From positions 62,001 through 126,000 of the forward strand of contig JAIQEV010000001.1 of NCBI GenBank assembly GCA_020073585.1: 64,000 nt of DNA, read 5' to 3'. Below are positions 15,826-23,523 of the stretch, piece after piece. How positions within the stretch are numbered: position 1 is the first letter of the stretch; every line of letters begins with the position of its first letter. The notes below the pieces were generated by a model that saw only the letters and a program-made list of their open reading frames with translations, was not told the DNA's origin and made no database searches. The position numbers and the translations under genes are program-made. This stretch comes from Terriglobia bacterium. GTDB lineage: Bacteria; Acidobacteriota; Terriglobia; Acidiferrales; UBA7541.

Positions 15826-16302
15826 ATGGAGCCAGAGAGCAAGCATCTCGAACTGACGCTGCAGACCAAGGTGGAGAGCGTGAGCCTCGCCGAAGAGGCG
15901 TGTCTGCGCGTGGCGGAGGCCGCGGGGTTCGGGGAAGACGAGTGTTACCGAATCGGAATGTCGGTGCGGGAAGGCGTGATCAACGCGTTTCATTACGGGA
16001 ATCAGGAACGCGCGGAGAAAAAGATTTATTTGTCGGTGGAGATGACCCCGGAAAGAATGGTTATTCGCGTGCTCGATGAAGGGGCGGGGTTCAACGTGAA
16101 AAATGTGCCGGACCCGCTGGCCGAGGAAAATCTTCTGAGCACGTCGGGGCGGGGCATATTTCTGATGCGCGCCTTCATGGATGAGTTTGAAGTGGCGCGG
16201 GGGCGCACGGGCGGGGCCGAAGTGATCATGAGCAAGCGGCTGCCGGGACCGGGCGCTGCCTCGCCGAACGGCGATAGCGCCGCGCCGCGTTGCGAATCGT
16301 AG
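15826..16302 (+). CDS. Anti-sigma factor / serine kinase (RsbW-like, HATPase)
   Basis: 158 residues of the GHKL ATPase fold. The N box is EGVINAFHYGN (residues about 49-59), G1 is DEGAGF and G2 is GRGIFLM. Such proteins bind a sigma factor and phosphorylate an anti-anti-sigma STAS protein on serine. Just such a STAS gene starts 16 bases after its stop, so the two form a partner-switching pair. The last 25 residues are low in complexity. No sigma factor gene is adjacent, so the target is unknown. Confidence 0.9.
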   Translation: MEPESKHLELTLQTKVESVSLAEEACLRVAEAAGFGEDECYRIGMSVREGVINAFHYGNQERAEKKIYLSVEMTPERMVIRVLDEGAGFNVKNVPDPLAEENLLSTSGRGIFLMRAFMDEFEVARGRTGGAEVIMSKRLPGPGAASPNGDSAAPRCES

Positions 16303-16317
16303 CCGGACGAAAAGCGT

Positions 16318-16662
16318 ATGAACCTGCAAGCCACAGCGCGCGAAGCGGGAGGGGTCCTGGTAGTGGAGCTGAGCGGGCGCATCGTGCTGGGGGATGACAG
16401 CGCCTTTCTGCGCAAGATGATCCGCAGCCTGCTGGACGAGGGCCGCACGCGCATCGTCCTCAATCTTGGCGACGTGGACTACATTGACAGCGCGGGCATC
16501 GGGGAACTGGTGAGCGGTTTTTGCGCGGTGCGCAGCCGCGGCGGAGAGCTGAAGCTGCTGAGCCTGAACCGGCGCGTGCGCGACCTGCTGCAACTCACCA
16601 AGCTGTACACCGTCTTCGACGTGCACACCGAAGAAGCCATGGCCCTGCGCAGCTTCCGCTAG
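16318..16662 (+). CDS. Anti-anti-sigma factor (STAS domain)
   Basis: 114 residues, a single STAS domain. The conserved phosphorylatable serine lies in DYIDSAGIGEL (residue about 60). In the dephosphorylated state such proteins sequester the cognate anti-sigma kinase, here most likely the product of the preceding gene. A SpoIIE-type phosphatase that could reactivate it is encoded at 27,667-28,824. Confidence 0.92.
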   Translation: MNLQATAREAGGVLVVELSGRIVLGDDSAFLRKMIRSLLDEGRTRIVLNLGDVDYIDSAGIGELVSGFCAVRSRGGELKLLSLNRRVRDLLQLTKLYTVFDVHTEEAMALRSFR

Positions 16663-16848
16663 CCGGGCGCTCTTCTCCTCCGAATCCCCTCATCTGAATC
16701 TGGACAGGCGGCTGGGTTTTGTGCCAAGATGCGCCCGCGTTTTCGAGCTGTGGAGTTCCGTGGTCCCCCGAGGAGCTGCGCGAGTGGTTCTTCCCGGTGT
16801 GCGGCGCGCCTGGCACGACGCTATTCTACCCCCAGAGGAGTACCGAAG

Positions 16849-17058
16849 TTGAGCAGAGAGCAAGGTGTGGTGAAGTGGTTTAACGCATCCAAAGGCTACG
16901 GCTTCATCCAACGTCAGTCGGGCGAAGACGTCTTTGTCCATTTTTCGGCGATCCAAATGGATGGATATAAGACACTCTCCGAGGGACAGCAGGTTGAATT
17001 CGAAGTCAAGCAGGGCCCCAAGGGCTACCAGGCCGAAAGCGTAACCGGCGTCAGCTGA
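16849..17058 (+). CDS. Cold-shock protein (CspA family)
   Basis: 69 residues, the usual CSD length. RNA-binding motifs are KGYGFI (RNP1) and DVFVHF (RNP2), after the typical GVVKWFN. It binds single-stranded RNA or DNA and melts structure in mRNA. The TTG start at 16849 has AGAGGAG nine bases upstream and gives the standard N-terminus; a frame reaching to 16729 would add an unrelated extension. A strong terminator follows. Confidence 0.95.
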   Translation: MSREQGVVKWFNASKGYGFIQRQSGEDVFVHFSAIQMDGYKTLSEGQQVEFEVKQGPKGYQAESVTGVS

Positions 17059-17073
17059 CGCTCCTTCCGATGG

Positions 17074-17108
17074 AGGCCCTGCCGTTCGCGGCGGGGCCTT
17101 TTTCTTTT
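17074..17108 (+). terminator. Rho-independent terminator of the cold-shock gene
   Basis: Stem of 11 pairs (aggccctgccg with cggcggggcct, one G-U pair), a ttcg tetraloop, then a T-rich run. Confidence 0.9.
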
Positions 17109-17152
17109 CTGCGGCTCGCGCCCCGGCGCGCTTCTGTTGCAGAATTATAGCC

Positions 17153-18268
17153 GTGGCGAATCCTCCGGACACCGCGTGGATCAGCGAGCGCGCCCGCGCC
17201 CTGGGCTTCGCGCTGTGCGGGGTGACGCCGGCGGCGGCCGTGCCCGAGCTGCAACGCGTCGCGGAGTGGCTGGGGCGCGGCTACGCGGGCGAGATGGGCT
17301 ATCTCGCGGATGCGCGGCGCGGCGATTCGGCGCGCGTGCTCCCCGGGGTGCGCAGCATCATCGTCTGCGCGCTTCCCTACCACACCGGTAAACCTTTCTC
17401 CACGCACGTGCCCGCGGAAAGCGCGGGAGCGGCTCCGCGCGGGTGGATCTCCCGTTACGCCTGGGGCGAGGACTATCACGGGGTGGTGGGCGGGAAGCTC
17501 GCGGAGCTGGCCCGGGCGCTGCGCGAGCGCTTTGCGGAACCGTTCGAAGCCCGCTGGTACGTGGATACCGGCGCGATCCACGAGCGCGCCTACGCGCGGC
17601 ACGCCGGCCTGGGCTGGCTGGGCAAGAATACGCTGCTGCTCAACGAACAGCTCGGCTCGCTCTTCTTTTTGGGCGTCATCCTGACGACGCTCGAGCTGGC
17701 GCCGTCGCTGGGCGCCGCGGAAGCGCCGCCGCCGGACCTCTGCGGGAACTGCCGGCTGTGCCTGGACGCCTGCCCGACGGAGGCCTTCCCCGAGCCCTAC
17801 GTGCTGGACGCGCGGCGCTGCATCTCCTATCTGACGATCGAGCTGCGCGGGGCGATTCCGGAAGAGCTGCGCGAGCCGCTGGGGCGCCACGTCTTCGGCT
17901 GCGACATCTGCCAGGAGGTGTGCCCGTGGAACGCGCGCGCGCCGGTGAGCGAGCTGCCTGCGTTTCAGCCGCGCGCGAGCGGCGGGGAATCGCTCTTTCA
18001 TCCGCGGCTGGAATGGCTGGCCGCGCTCACGGAAGAAGAGTTTCGGCAATTCTTTCGCGGCAGCGCCGTCAAGCGCGCCAAATGGCGCGGCCTCGTGCGC
18101 AACGCGTGCCTCGCCCTGGGCAACGCCGCGCCGCGTAGCGATGCGGCGGCGCAGGAGCGGATTCGCGCGCTGCTCGAGAGGCTGGCGGGTTCTCCGGAGG
18201 AGCTGGTGGCGGAGAGTGCGCGGTGGGCGCTGGCGCGCATGAAGGAAAAAGCGAACCGGAATTCCTGA
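17153..18268 (+). CDS. queG: Epoxyqueuosine reductase QueG
   Basis: 371 residues. It reduces epoxyqueuosine to queuosine in tRNA, using cobalamin and two [4Fe-4S] clusters. The cysteine motifs are CGNCRLCLDACP and CDICQEVCP in the C-terminal half; the N-terminal catalytic part includes RYAWGEDYHGVVGGKL and YVDTGAIHERAYARHAGLGW. The start is GTG at 17153. No other queuosine gene lies nearby. Confidence 0.95.
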   Translation: MANPPDTAWISERARALGFALCGVTPAAAVPELQRVAEWLGRGYAGEMGYLADARRGDSARVLPGVRSIIVCALPYHTGKPFSTHVPAESAGAAPRGWISRYAWGEDYHGVVGGKLAELARALRERFAEPFEARWYVDTGAIHERAYARHAGLGWLGKNTLLLNEQLGSLFFLGVILTTLELAPSLGAAEAPPPDLCGNCRLCLDACPTEAFPEPYVLDARRCISYLTIELRGAIPEELREPLGRHVFGCDICQEVCPWNARAPVSELPAFQPRASGGESLFHPRLEWLAALTEEEFRQFFRGSAVKRAKWRGLVRNACLALGNAAPRSDAAAQERIRALLERLAGSPEELVAESARWALARMKEKANRNS

Positions 18269-18361
18269 GCGCCGGGCGGAAACGCGGTCCGGGCTAGCGG
18301 ACTGCGCTATAATGCGGTGTCGTATCGCACCCGGTTCTCATTGGCATCCGAGGAGCCCCGC

Positions 18362-19117
18362 ATGAATCGCCGCGGATTTCTTGTTGGCTCAAGCATTCTC
18401 GGCGCAGGAATTCTGGGAGCGGGAAGCTCTGCCGCCGGGCTGCTGCACGCCGGAAGTTCGAAAGGGTTTCGCGAAAATCCAAATCTCGGTTGGGAGGAAA
18501 AGACCGTGGCATTCACTCTGCCCGCACTGCCGTACGCGTTTGACGCGCTGGAACCGTACATTGACGCCAGGACCATGGAAATTCATCACGGCAAGCACCA
18601 CGCCGCCTACATCACCAATGTGAACAAGGCGCTCGAGGGCCACGCCGATCTGCAGGCCAAGTCCCTGGACGACCTGCTCAAGGGCCTCGACGCCGTGCCC
18701 GAGGGCATTCGCACCGCCGTGCGTAACAACGGCGGGGGGCACTGGAACCACTCGCTATTCTGGAGGCTGATGAAGAAGGGCGGCGGCGGAGAGCCCAAGG
18801 GCGATCTGGGCGCGGCCATCAACGCGGCGTTCGGCTCGTTCGCGGGATTTCAAGAAAAATTCGCGGCCGCGGGCCTGGGGCGCTTCGGCTCCGGTTGGGC
18901 CTGGCTGCTGGTGAAGGACGGCAAGCTGGCGGTGGACTCGACGGCGAACCAGGACACGCCGTACCTGCTGGGGGCCAAGGCCGTGCTGGGCCTGGACGTC
19001 TGGGAGCATGCCTACTACCTGAAATATCAGAACCTGCGCGGGGACTACATCAAGGCGTGGTGGAACGTCGTGAATTGGGACGCTGCCGCCGAGCTGTACG
19101 CCGCGGCGAAGAAGTAA
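18362..19117 (+). CDS. sodA: Fe/Mn superoxide dismutase with Tat-like signal
   Basis: 251 residues. It converts superoxide to oxygen and hydrogen peroxide. Metal ligands are His75, His130, Asp212 and His216 (in TMEIHH, NHSLFW and DVWEHAYY). Before the catalytic domain is an N-terminal leader with a twin arginine ([10 protein letters not shown]) and a hydrophobic, Gly/Ala-rich stretch, so the enzyme is probably exported folded by Tat to the periplasm or cell surface. The ATG at 18362 is the first residue of this leader. Metal preference cannot be settled by eye. Confidence 0.93.
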   Translation: MNRRGFLVGSSILGAGILGAGSSAAGLLHAGSSKGFRENPNLGWEEKTVAFTLPALPYAFDALEPYIDARTMEIHHGKHHAAYITNVNKALEGHADLQAKSLDDLLKGLDAVPEGIRTAVRNNGGGHWNHSLFWRLMKKGGGGEPKGDLGAAINAAFGSFAGFQEKFAAAGLGRFGSGWAWLLVKDGKLAVDSTANQDTPYLLGAKAVLGLDVWEHAYYLKYQNLRGDYIKAWWNVVNWDAAAELYAAAKK

Positions 19118-19146
19118 CGCTGCCCCGGGCAGCGATGGAAAGTAGA

Positions 19147-19185
19147 CGGCCCTCCGTTCCCGAGGAACGGAGGGCCGCTGTTTTT
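19147..19185 (+). terminator. Rho-independent terminator after sodA
   Basis: Perfect 14-bp arms (cggccctccgttcc and its complement) with a 3-base loop, then ctgttttt. It could serve the convergent luxR-type gene as well. Confidence 0.9.
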
Positions 19186-19211
19186 CCGGATGAGTCCGGG
19201 GAGATGAAACT

Positions 19212-19874
19212 CTATGCCGTGAGCTGGCGCTTCAGCAGGGTGGCGACCCCGGCAGCCGGGTCTGCCGCCAGGCCGCAGGCCGGGACCGCCGAACGGCGCT
19301 GCAGTCCGCGGTTCACCGCCAGGATGGGAGTGGGCTCGGCCGCGGCGGCGGGCCGGAGCGAAATCGGCATGCGCGATGCCTCGCGCACCAGTTCCATGCG
19401 GCCGCGCACGCGGAATTTTGCCAGCAGCGAAGAGACATGGAATTTGATGGTGCGCTCGGAAAGGTTCAGCGCGGCGGCGATTTCCTTGTTGGCCTGGCTG
19501 CGCAGAATGCCGCGCAGGACTTCTTCCTCGCGGCGGCTGAGCTTCACGGCGGCGTTCACGGAGCGCCCCGCGTGGAGCAACTGCTCGGCTTTTTCGGTGA
19601 TGCCGCCGAGCACATTGCCGCGGACTTCGACCATCACCGCGTAATCGCCGGGGCTTTGTCCGCGCACCAGGCAGTGCATGGCCAGCAGCGCGGCGGCATG
19701 CTCGGAGGGCAGTTGCCCGTCGGGCCCCGCCTGAACGTGGAATTGCGGCATGCCGGTGCGCTTCTCGTAGAAAAAGAATGTTTCCCGGGGCATGCGTGTT
19801 TCGGATTGCAAAGGGGACCGCTGCGTTGCTCTTCTGCGAATAACCCTCACGTGCACCTCGTTGTCGGCGGCCAT
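19212..19874 (-). CDS. LuxR/NarL-type transcription regulator
   Basis: About 220 residues. The helix-turn-helix is clear: KLSRREEEVLRGILRSQANK, then EIAAALNLSERTIKFHVSSL. The N-terminal part has no recognisable receiver domain, so this is not a standard response regulator. The C-terminal 50 residues beyond the HTH are low in complexity. The ATG at 19874 is a choice; no clear ribosome site supports it, and an ATG at 19793 is the alternative. It is convergent with sodA. Confidence 0.8.
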   Translation of the reverse strand: MAADNEVHVRVIRRRATQRSPLQSETRMPRETFFFYEKRTGMPQFHVQAGPDGQLPSEHAAALLAMHCLVRGQSPGDYAVMVEVRGNVLGGITEKAEQLLHAGRSVNAAVKLSRREEEVLRGILRSQANKEIAAALNLSERTIKFHVSSLLAKFRVRGRMELVREASRMPISLRPAAAAEPTPILAVNRGLQRRSAVPACGLAADPAAGVATLLKRQLTA

Positions 19875-20304
19875 GGGAGCAACCCCGACATTTCGCGTAG
19901 ATTGTGTGATCGCCTCTGGCGGAGGCAAGTTGCAACAGACGGGGCGGCCAGAAAGCTGTTCAGCCTCCCCACGGAAGGCCTGGCGTGCCAGGCCACGATC
20001 CCCAGGTTGCAGGCGAGGGCGAAAAGGAGGAGGTGCCTGATCCTGGGTTCCGCACTTATTACCGCTACGGGAATTACTTAGCAATTTGCCTTCCTTTCTG
20101 CGGCACGGACATCTGTCTGAAACTGGACGAGTTAGAAGGAAGCGAGATCTTCCTCTGGAAGAATGAACCGGTAGGATTTGCATGGCCCCCGGAAAATTTC
20201 CCCTGTGGAAATCGAACTTGGTTCGAAAATTCCCTCATCTTCAGTACAATCAGCACTCTGCGCAAGCGACCCGCTCTTCCGACCGAACAGGCAGGAGGAT
20301 TTCA
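19875..20304. other. Intergenic region between divergent genes
   Basis: About 430 bases between the LuxR-type gene and the PuuD-like gene. It should hold both promoters. I see no convincing operator or RNA structure; open frames here are low-quality. Confidence 0.6.
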
Positions 20305-21078
20305 ATGCATCTCGACGTTGTGGTCCTGGCACTCGTCGGCTCCCTGAAAGTGCAATTACCAGCGCAGGGGGCCGATTTCGAACAGGTATTCCTGCGGTGG
20401 ATTCATTTTGGGGCGGGCATCACTTGGGCTGGGTTACTCTATTTTTTCAATCTGGTGAACGGACCGTTCCAGAAAGAGCTGGACGCAGCCACGCGGGGCA
20501 AGGTGGTGCCGTTATTGATGCCGCGAGCGCTGTGGTGGTTCCGCTGGTCGGCGGTGGTGACGGTGCTGGCGGGATTCCGCTACTACATGATCCTGGCGAA
20601 GACCGATGCGGACAACGCCGGGGACCCCGGGCTGTTGGGACGCTGGCTGGGAGCGTGGTTTCTAGTGTGGACGCTGGCGTGGCTGGCCGTTTACCTGTTG
20701 CTGAAGTTCGCGAAAGGGCCGTTGGCCAATGGCTGGGTGCTGGCGCTAGCGGTGACGCTGGTGGTGGCCGGGGCGTCGTGGGGCGTCCTGGAACTGGTAG
20801 CGGACCCGGCCGCGGGCAACCGCACGCTGGCTATCTCCGTGGGCGGCGGCATGGGCTACTTCATGATGCTGAATGTGTGGGGCGTGATCTGGCGCTGTCA
20901 GAAGCGGCTGATCGCCTGGACCAAAGCGAATGCCGAGCAGGGCACACCCATGCCGGCGGAGTCTGCGGAGCTGGCGCGGCTGGCGTTCCTGGCTTCGCGC
21001 GCCAATTTCTGGGTCTCCTTCCCGATGCTCTTCTTCATGGCCGCCGCGGCGCACTTCCCGTTCCTCAGCGGGCAGTAG
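20305..21078 (+). CDS. PuuD-like (urate hydroxylase N-terminal) membrane protein
   Basis: 257 residues with about seven hydrophobic segments. The sequence RWIHFGAGITWAGLLYFFNL, then VNGPFQKELDAATRGKVVPL and LMPRALWWFRWSAVVTVLAG matches the membrane domain of the PuuD family, which oxidises urate in some proteobacteria. The C-terminal cytochrome c domain found in full PuuD is absent, so urate oxidation is doubtful. A perfect AGGAGG lies six bases before the ATG. Related acidobacterial genes are sometimes mislabelled NusG; there is no NusG domain here. Confidence 0.75.
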   Translation: MHLDVVVLALVGSLKVQLPAQGADFEQVFLRWIHFGAGITWAGLLYFFNLVNGPFQKELDAATRGKVVPLLMPRALWWFRWSAVVTVLAGFRYYMILAKTDADNAGDPGLLGRWLGAWFLVWTLAWLAVYLLLKFAKGPLANGWVLALAVTLVVAGASWGVLELVADPAAGNRTLAISVGGGMGYFMMLNVWGVIWRCQKRLIAWTKANAEQGTPMPAESAELARLAFLASRANFWVSFPMLFFMAAAAHFPFLSGQ

Positions 21079-21102
21079 AGCGGAGCCGGGGATAGTGGCG
21101 CG

Positions 21103-22308
21103 TCAGCCGGGGAGGATCCTGGTCTGGTTGGGGGAAATCAGGCGGTAGCGGATGCCGCGCCAGCGCAGGGTGCGGGTGAAGGCGGAAGCCGCAAAATTCA
21201 CGAGATACAGGAAGGGCACGACGAGGGCCAGCAGCGTCCAGACCCAGGCCAGATCCATGATTTGCGCTTTTCGGTCGGGCAGGAGTTCGCTCACGCCGGT
21301 GGTGCGCTGCACGCCGCGGATGGTCGCCAGAAGCAGGGGGAAGAGCGTCAGCATGGCCAGATGCAGCGCGGGGCGCGAGGTGAGCAGGTTGCCGAGGACG
21401 AGGCCGGCGCCGAGCACCAGCGTGGCGCAGAAGAGCAGGTGCGTGGCTACGGCGCGCCACCACATTTTCGGGGCATAGACCCGGGTGATGAGCATCTGGC
21501 GGTTGGTGAATTCCAGCAGCCCGCCGAAGTCCGTGGCCGGGAAGGACGGTGTGAGGCACTCGGGCACGAAGAGGATGGGCTTCCCGGCGTGCTGCAGCAT
21601 GCGGGTCATCGAATAATCGTCGCTCAGCGTAGTGCGCCATTCCTCGTAGATGCGGGCCTGCAGGAAGACGTCGCGGCGGATGGCCGTGCCGCCGCCCCAG
21701 CAGAAATTGCGCTGGTGGTTGCCGAGCAGGGTAACCACCGGGGCGTTCCAGGCGGCCAGCAGGGCCGTGGCCAGGTTGTCGCGCGCGGGGAGAAACCAGC
21801 GCATGGTCGTGGCCGCGCCGAGCTTCGGATCGTTCAGCGGAGCCACCAACTGCTGCAGCCAGTGGCGGCCCGGGCGGCCGTCGGAATCCGCGAAGACGAA
21901 GACCTCGAACTCTTCGGGAAGCTGCTCGAGCGCCACGCGCAGGTTGTTCACCTTCTCGCCGCACTCCTTGGGCTCGCCGGCGATGACCATGTGCGCTCTG
22001 TTTTTGGCGCCCTCGATGACGCGCTGCAGAATGCCGTGCGCGGGGTCCGCCGCCGAGGCCAGGATGAAGAAAACCTCGTAGTTGGGATAGTCGAATTCGC
22101 ACAGGGCGCGGAGGTTCTGCTCCAGGCCGGCTTCCAGGCCCTTGCAGGGGCAGAGCACGGCGGCGCGCGGAGCGTAGAAGCCGGCGTGCGAACGCAGGCG
22201 CTGGCGGAGATAGGCGAGCCAGCGCAAGCCGTCGGCGGCCAGGTAAAGACCGGCGAGGATCTGCACTCCCGCCAGGAGATAGAAAAGCTCCAACATGACC
22301 GCGAGCAT
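21103..22308 (-). CDS. Glycosyltransferase, ceramide glucosyltransferase-like (GT21)
   Basis: About 401 residues. It has an N-terminal membrane anchor, a GT-A domain with CPCKGLEAGLEQNLRAL, FADSDGRPG (DxD) and SDDYSMTRML, then several C-terminal membrane segments. This layout is that of GT21 ceramide glucosyltransferases and hopanoid HpnI-like enzymes, which transfer a sugar to a lipid at the cytoplasmic face. The lipid acceptor is unknown. ATGs at 22308 and 22296 are both possible starts; neither has a clear ribosome site. Confidence 0.85.
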   Translation of the reverse strand: MLAVMLELFYLLAGVQILAGLYLAADGLRWLAYLRQRLRSHAGFYAPRAAVLCPCKGLEAGLEQNLRALCEFDYPNYEVFFILASAADPAHGILQRVIEGAKNRAHMVIAGEPKECGEKVNNLRVALEQLPEEFEVFVFADSDGRPGRHWLQQLVAPLNDPKLGAATTMRWFLPARDNLATALLAAWNAPVVTLLGNHQRNFCWGGGTAIRRDVFLQARIYEEWRTTLSDDYSMTRMLQHAGKPILFVPECLTPSFPATDFGGLLEFTNRQMLITRVYAPKMWWRAVATHLLFCATLVLGAGLVLGNLLTSRPALHLAMLTLFPLLLATIRGVQRTTGVSELLPDRKAQIMDLAWVWTLLALVVPFLYLVNFAASAFTRTLRWRGIRYRLISPNQTRILPG

Positions 22309-22388
22309 AACAGAGCCGCCGGGGTCGCGCACGGCCCGCGAGACAGGTAGAATCGCAGCGGTAAACGCCCCGCGAGGAGGGGGAGTGC

Positions 22389-22733
22389 ATGTCCGGACGA
22401 GTGGATTCGAGTATGGTGACGACGGCGAACGAACTGCCCGGCTACCGCATCGTGCGCAATTTCGGGATCGTGCGCGGCATCGTGGTGCGTTCGCGCAGCG
22501 TGATCGGCACGCTGGGCGCGGCGCTGCAGACCTTTTTCGGGGGCAACATCACGATCCTCACCAACCTCTGCGAACAGACCCGCGAGGACGCCTACGAGCT
22601 GCTGCTGCAGCACGCGGCGCAGCACGGCGCCAACGCCGTGGTGGCCATGCGCTACGACGCCACGGAAGTGATGCAGGGTGTTACCGAGGTGCTGGCCTAC
22701 GGCACGGCGGTGCAGGTGGAACGCCTCCCCTGA
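22389..22733 (+). CDS. YbjQ/UPF0145 family protein
   Basis: 114 residues. The core is [20 protein letters not shown], then [35 protein letters not shown] and [11 protein letters not shown], diagnostic for YbjQ. The protein forms a pentameric beta barrel; its function is unknown, though it has been called a heavy-metal-binding family. A GGAGGGGGAG ribosome site precedes the ATG. Confidence 0.92.
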   Translation: MSGRVDSSMVTTANELPGYRIVRNFGIVRGIVVRSRSVIGTLGAALQTFFGGNITILTNLCEQTREDAYELLLQHAAQHGANAVVAMRYDATEVMQGVTEVLAYGTAVQVERLP

Positions 22734-22764
22734 GGGCTGGCCTGGCCGCGCGCGAAGCCGGGGC

Positions 22765-23376
22765 TCAGGATGCCGGCGTTTCGCCGCGCGGGCGGAGGAC
22801 GGATTCGGCGACCTGCGCGGTGAGGCGCTCGAGGTCGTTCAGCGCGCGGGTGGCGGCCACCCGGGCCTTCTCGAGGAACGAAGTGTCGAGAAGGAAGGCG
22901 CAGCGGTCCACGAAGGGATGGTTGGTGGTGTCGAAGGGCTTGCGGTTGCGCCGCGCGGGGGCTGCGGCGGCCACCAGGTCCTCGTACATGCGCAGGCCGT
23001 TCTGAAATTCCAGGGCGTCTCCCGCGGTCCATTTCTGGCGGTGCGCCAGGGCGCTGAGGAAGGCGCGGCGGAAGCCGGCGTCCCGCGCGGCGGCGCGTTT
23101 TTTCGATTTTTGCGCAGCGGCTGTTTGGGCGGCAACGAGTTCGAGGGCCCGCACGGTCATGGCCAGCAGAGCCTCGCGCTGCAGCAGGTAGAGCAGGTCG
23201 CGGTAGAGCGCGGCGTGCACCTGCAGGCCGAAGCGGCCGTGCTCCACGACGTAGGAATCCACGAAGCGCGGCACGATGCGTTCGCGGTGCAGGGCTTCGG
23301 CCAGGCGCTCGGCGAGCTCCGCGGGAAGATCGCGTCCGGGCCGTGCGGCCCCTGCGAATTGTTTTCGGGCAGGCAT
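22765..23376 (-). CDS. Hypothetical protein (203 aa)
   Basis: Not recognised. The sequence is mostly alpha-helical, with DLLYLLQREALLAMTVRALE and a basic KSKKRAAARD stretch, and no signal peptide or membrane segment. Codon use matches neighbours, so I accept it as a gene. It is separated from lon by a bidirectional terminator. Confidence 0.65.
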   Translation of the reverse strand: MPARKQFAGAARPGRDLPAELAERLAEALHRERIVPRFVDSYVVEHGRFGLQVHAALYRDLLYLLQREALLAMTVRALELVAAQTAAAQKSKKRAAARDAGFRRAFLSALAHRQKWTAGDALEFQNGLRMYEDLVAAAAPARRNRKPFDTTNHPFVDRCAFLLDTSFLEKARVAATRALNDLERLTAQVAESVLRPRGETPAS

Positions 23377-23470
23377 CGGATTCGTCCATGGTAGCAGGAG
23401 AGCGGGCCGGCGGAAGAGGGAAGCCGCTTGGCGGCACAGGCGGAAGACCGCGCCACTGCGGTGAAAAAGA

Positions 23471-23499
23471 AAAGGCCCCGCGATGCGCGCGGGGCCTTT
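23471..23499. terminator. Bidirectional terminator downstream of lon
   Basis: Perfect 12-bp arms (aaaggccccgcg and complement) with a 5-base loop. A and T runs flank it on each side, so it works best for lon on the minus strand. Confidence 0.85.
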
Positions 23500-23523
23500 T
23501 CTTTGCGATAGCCGAAGCGCCGG

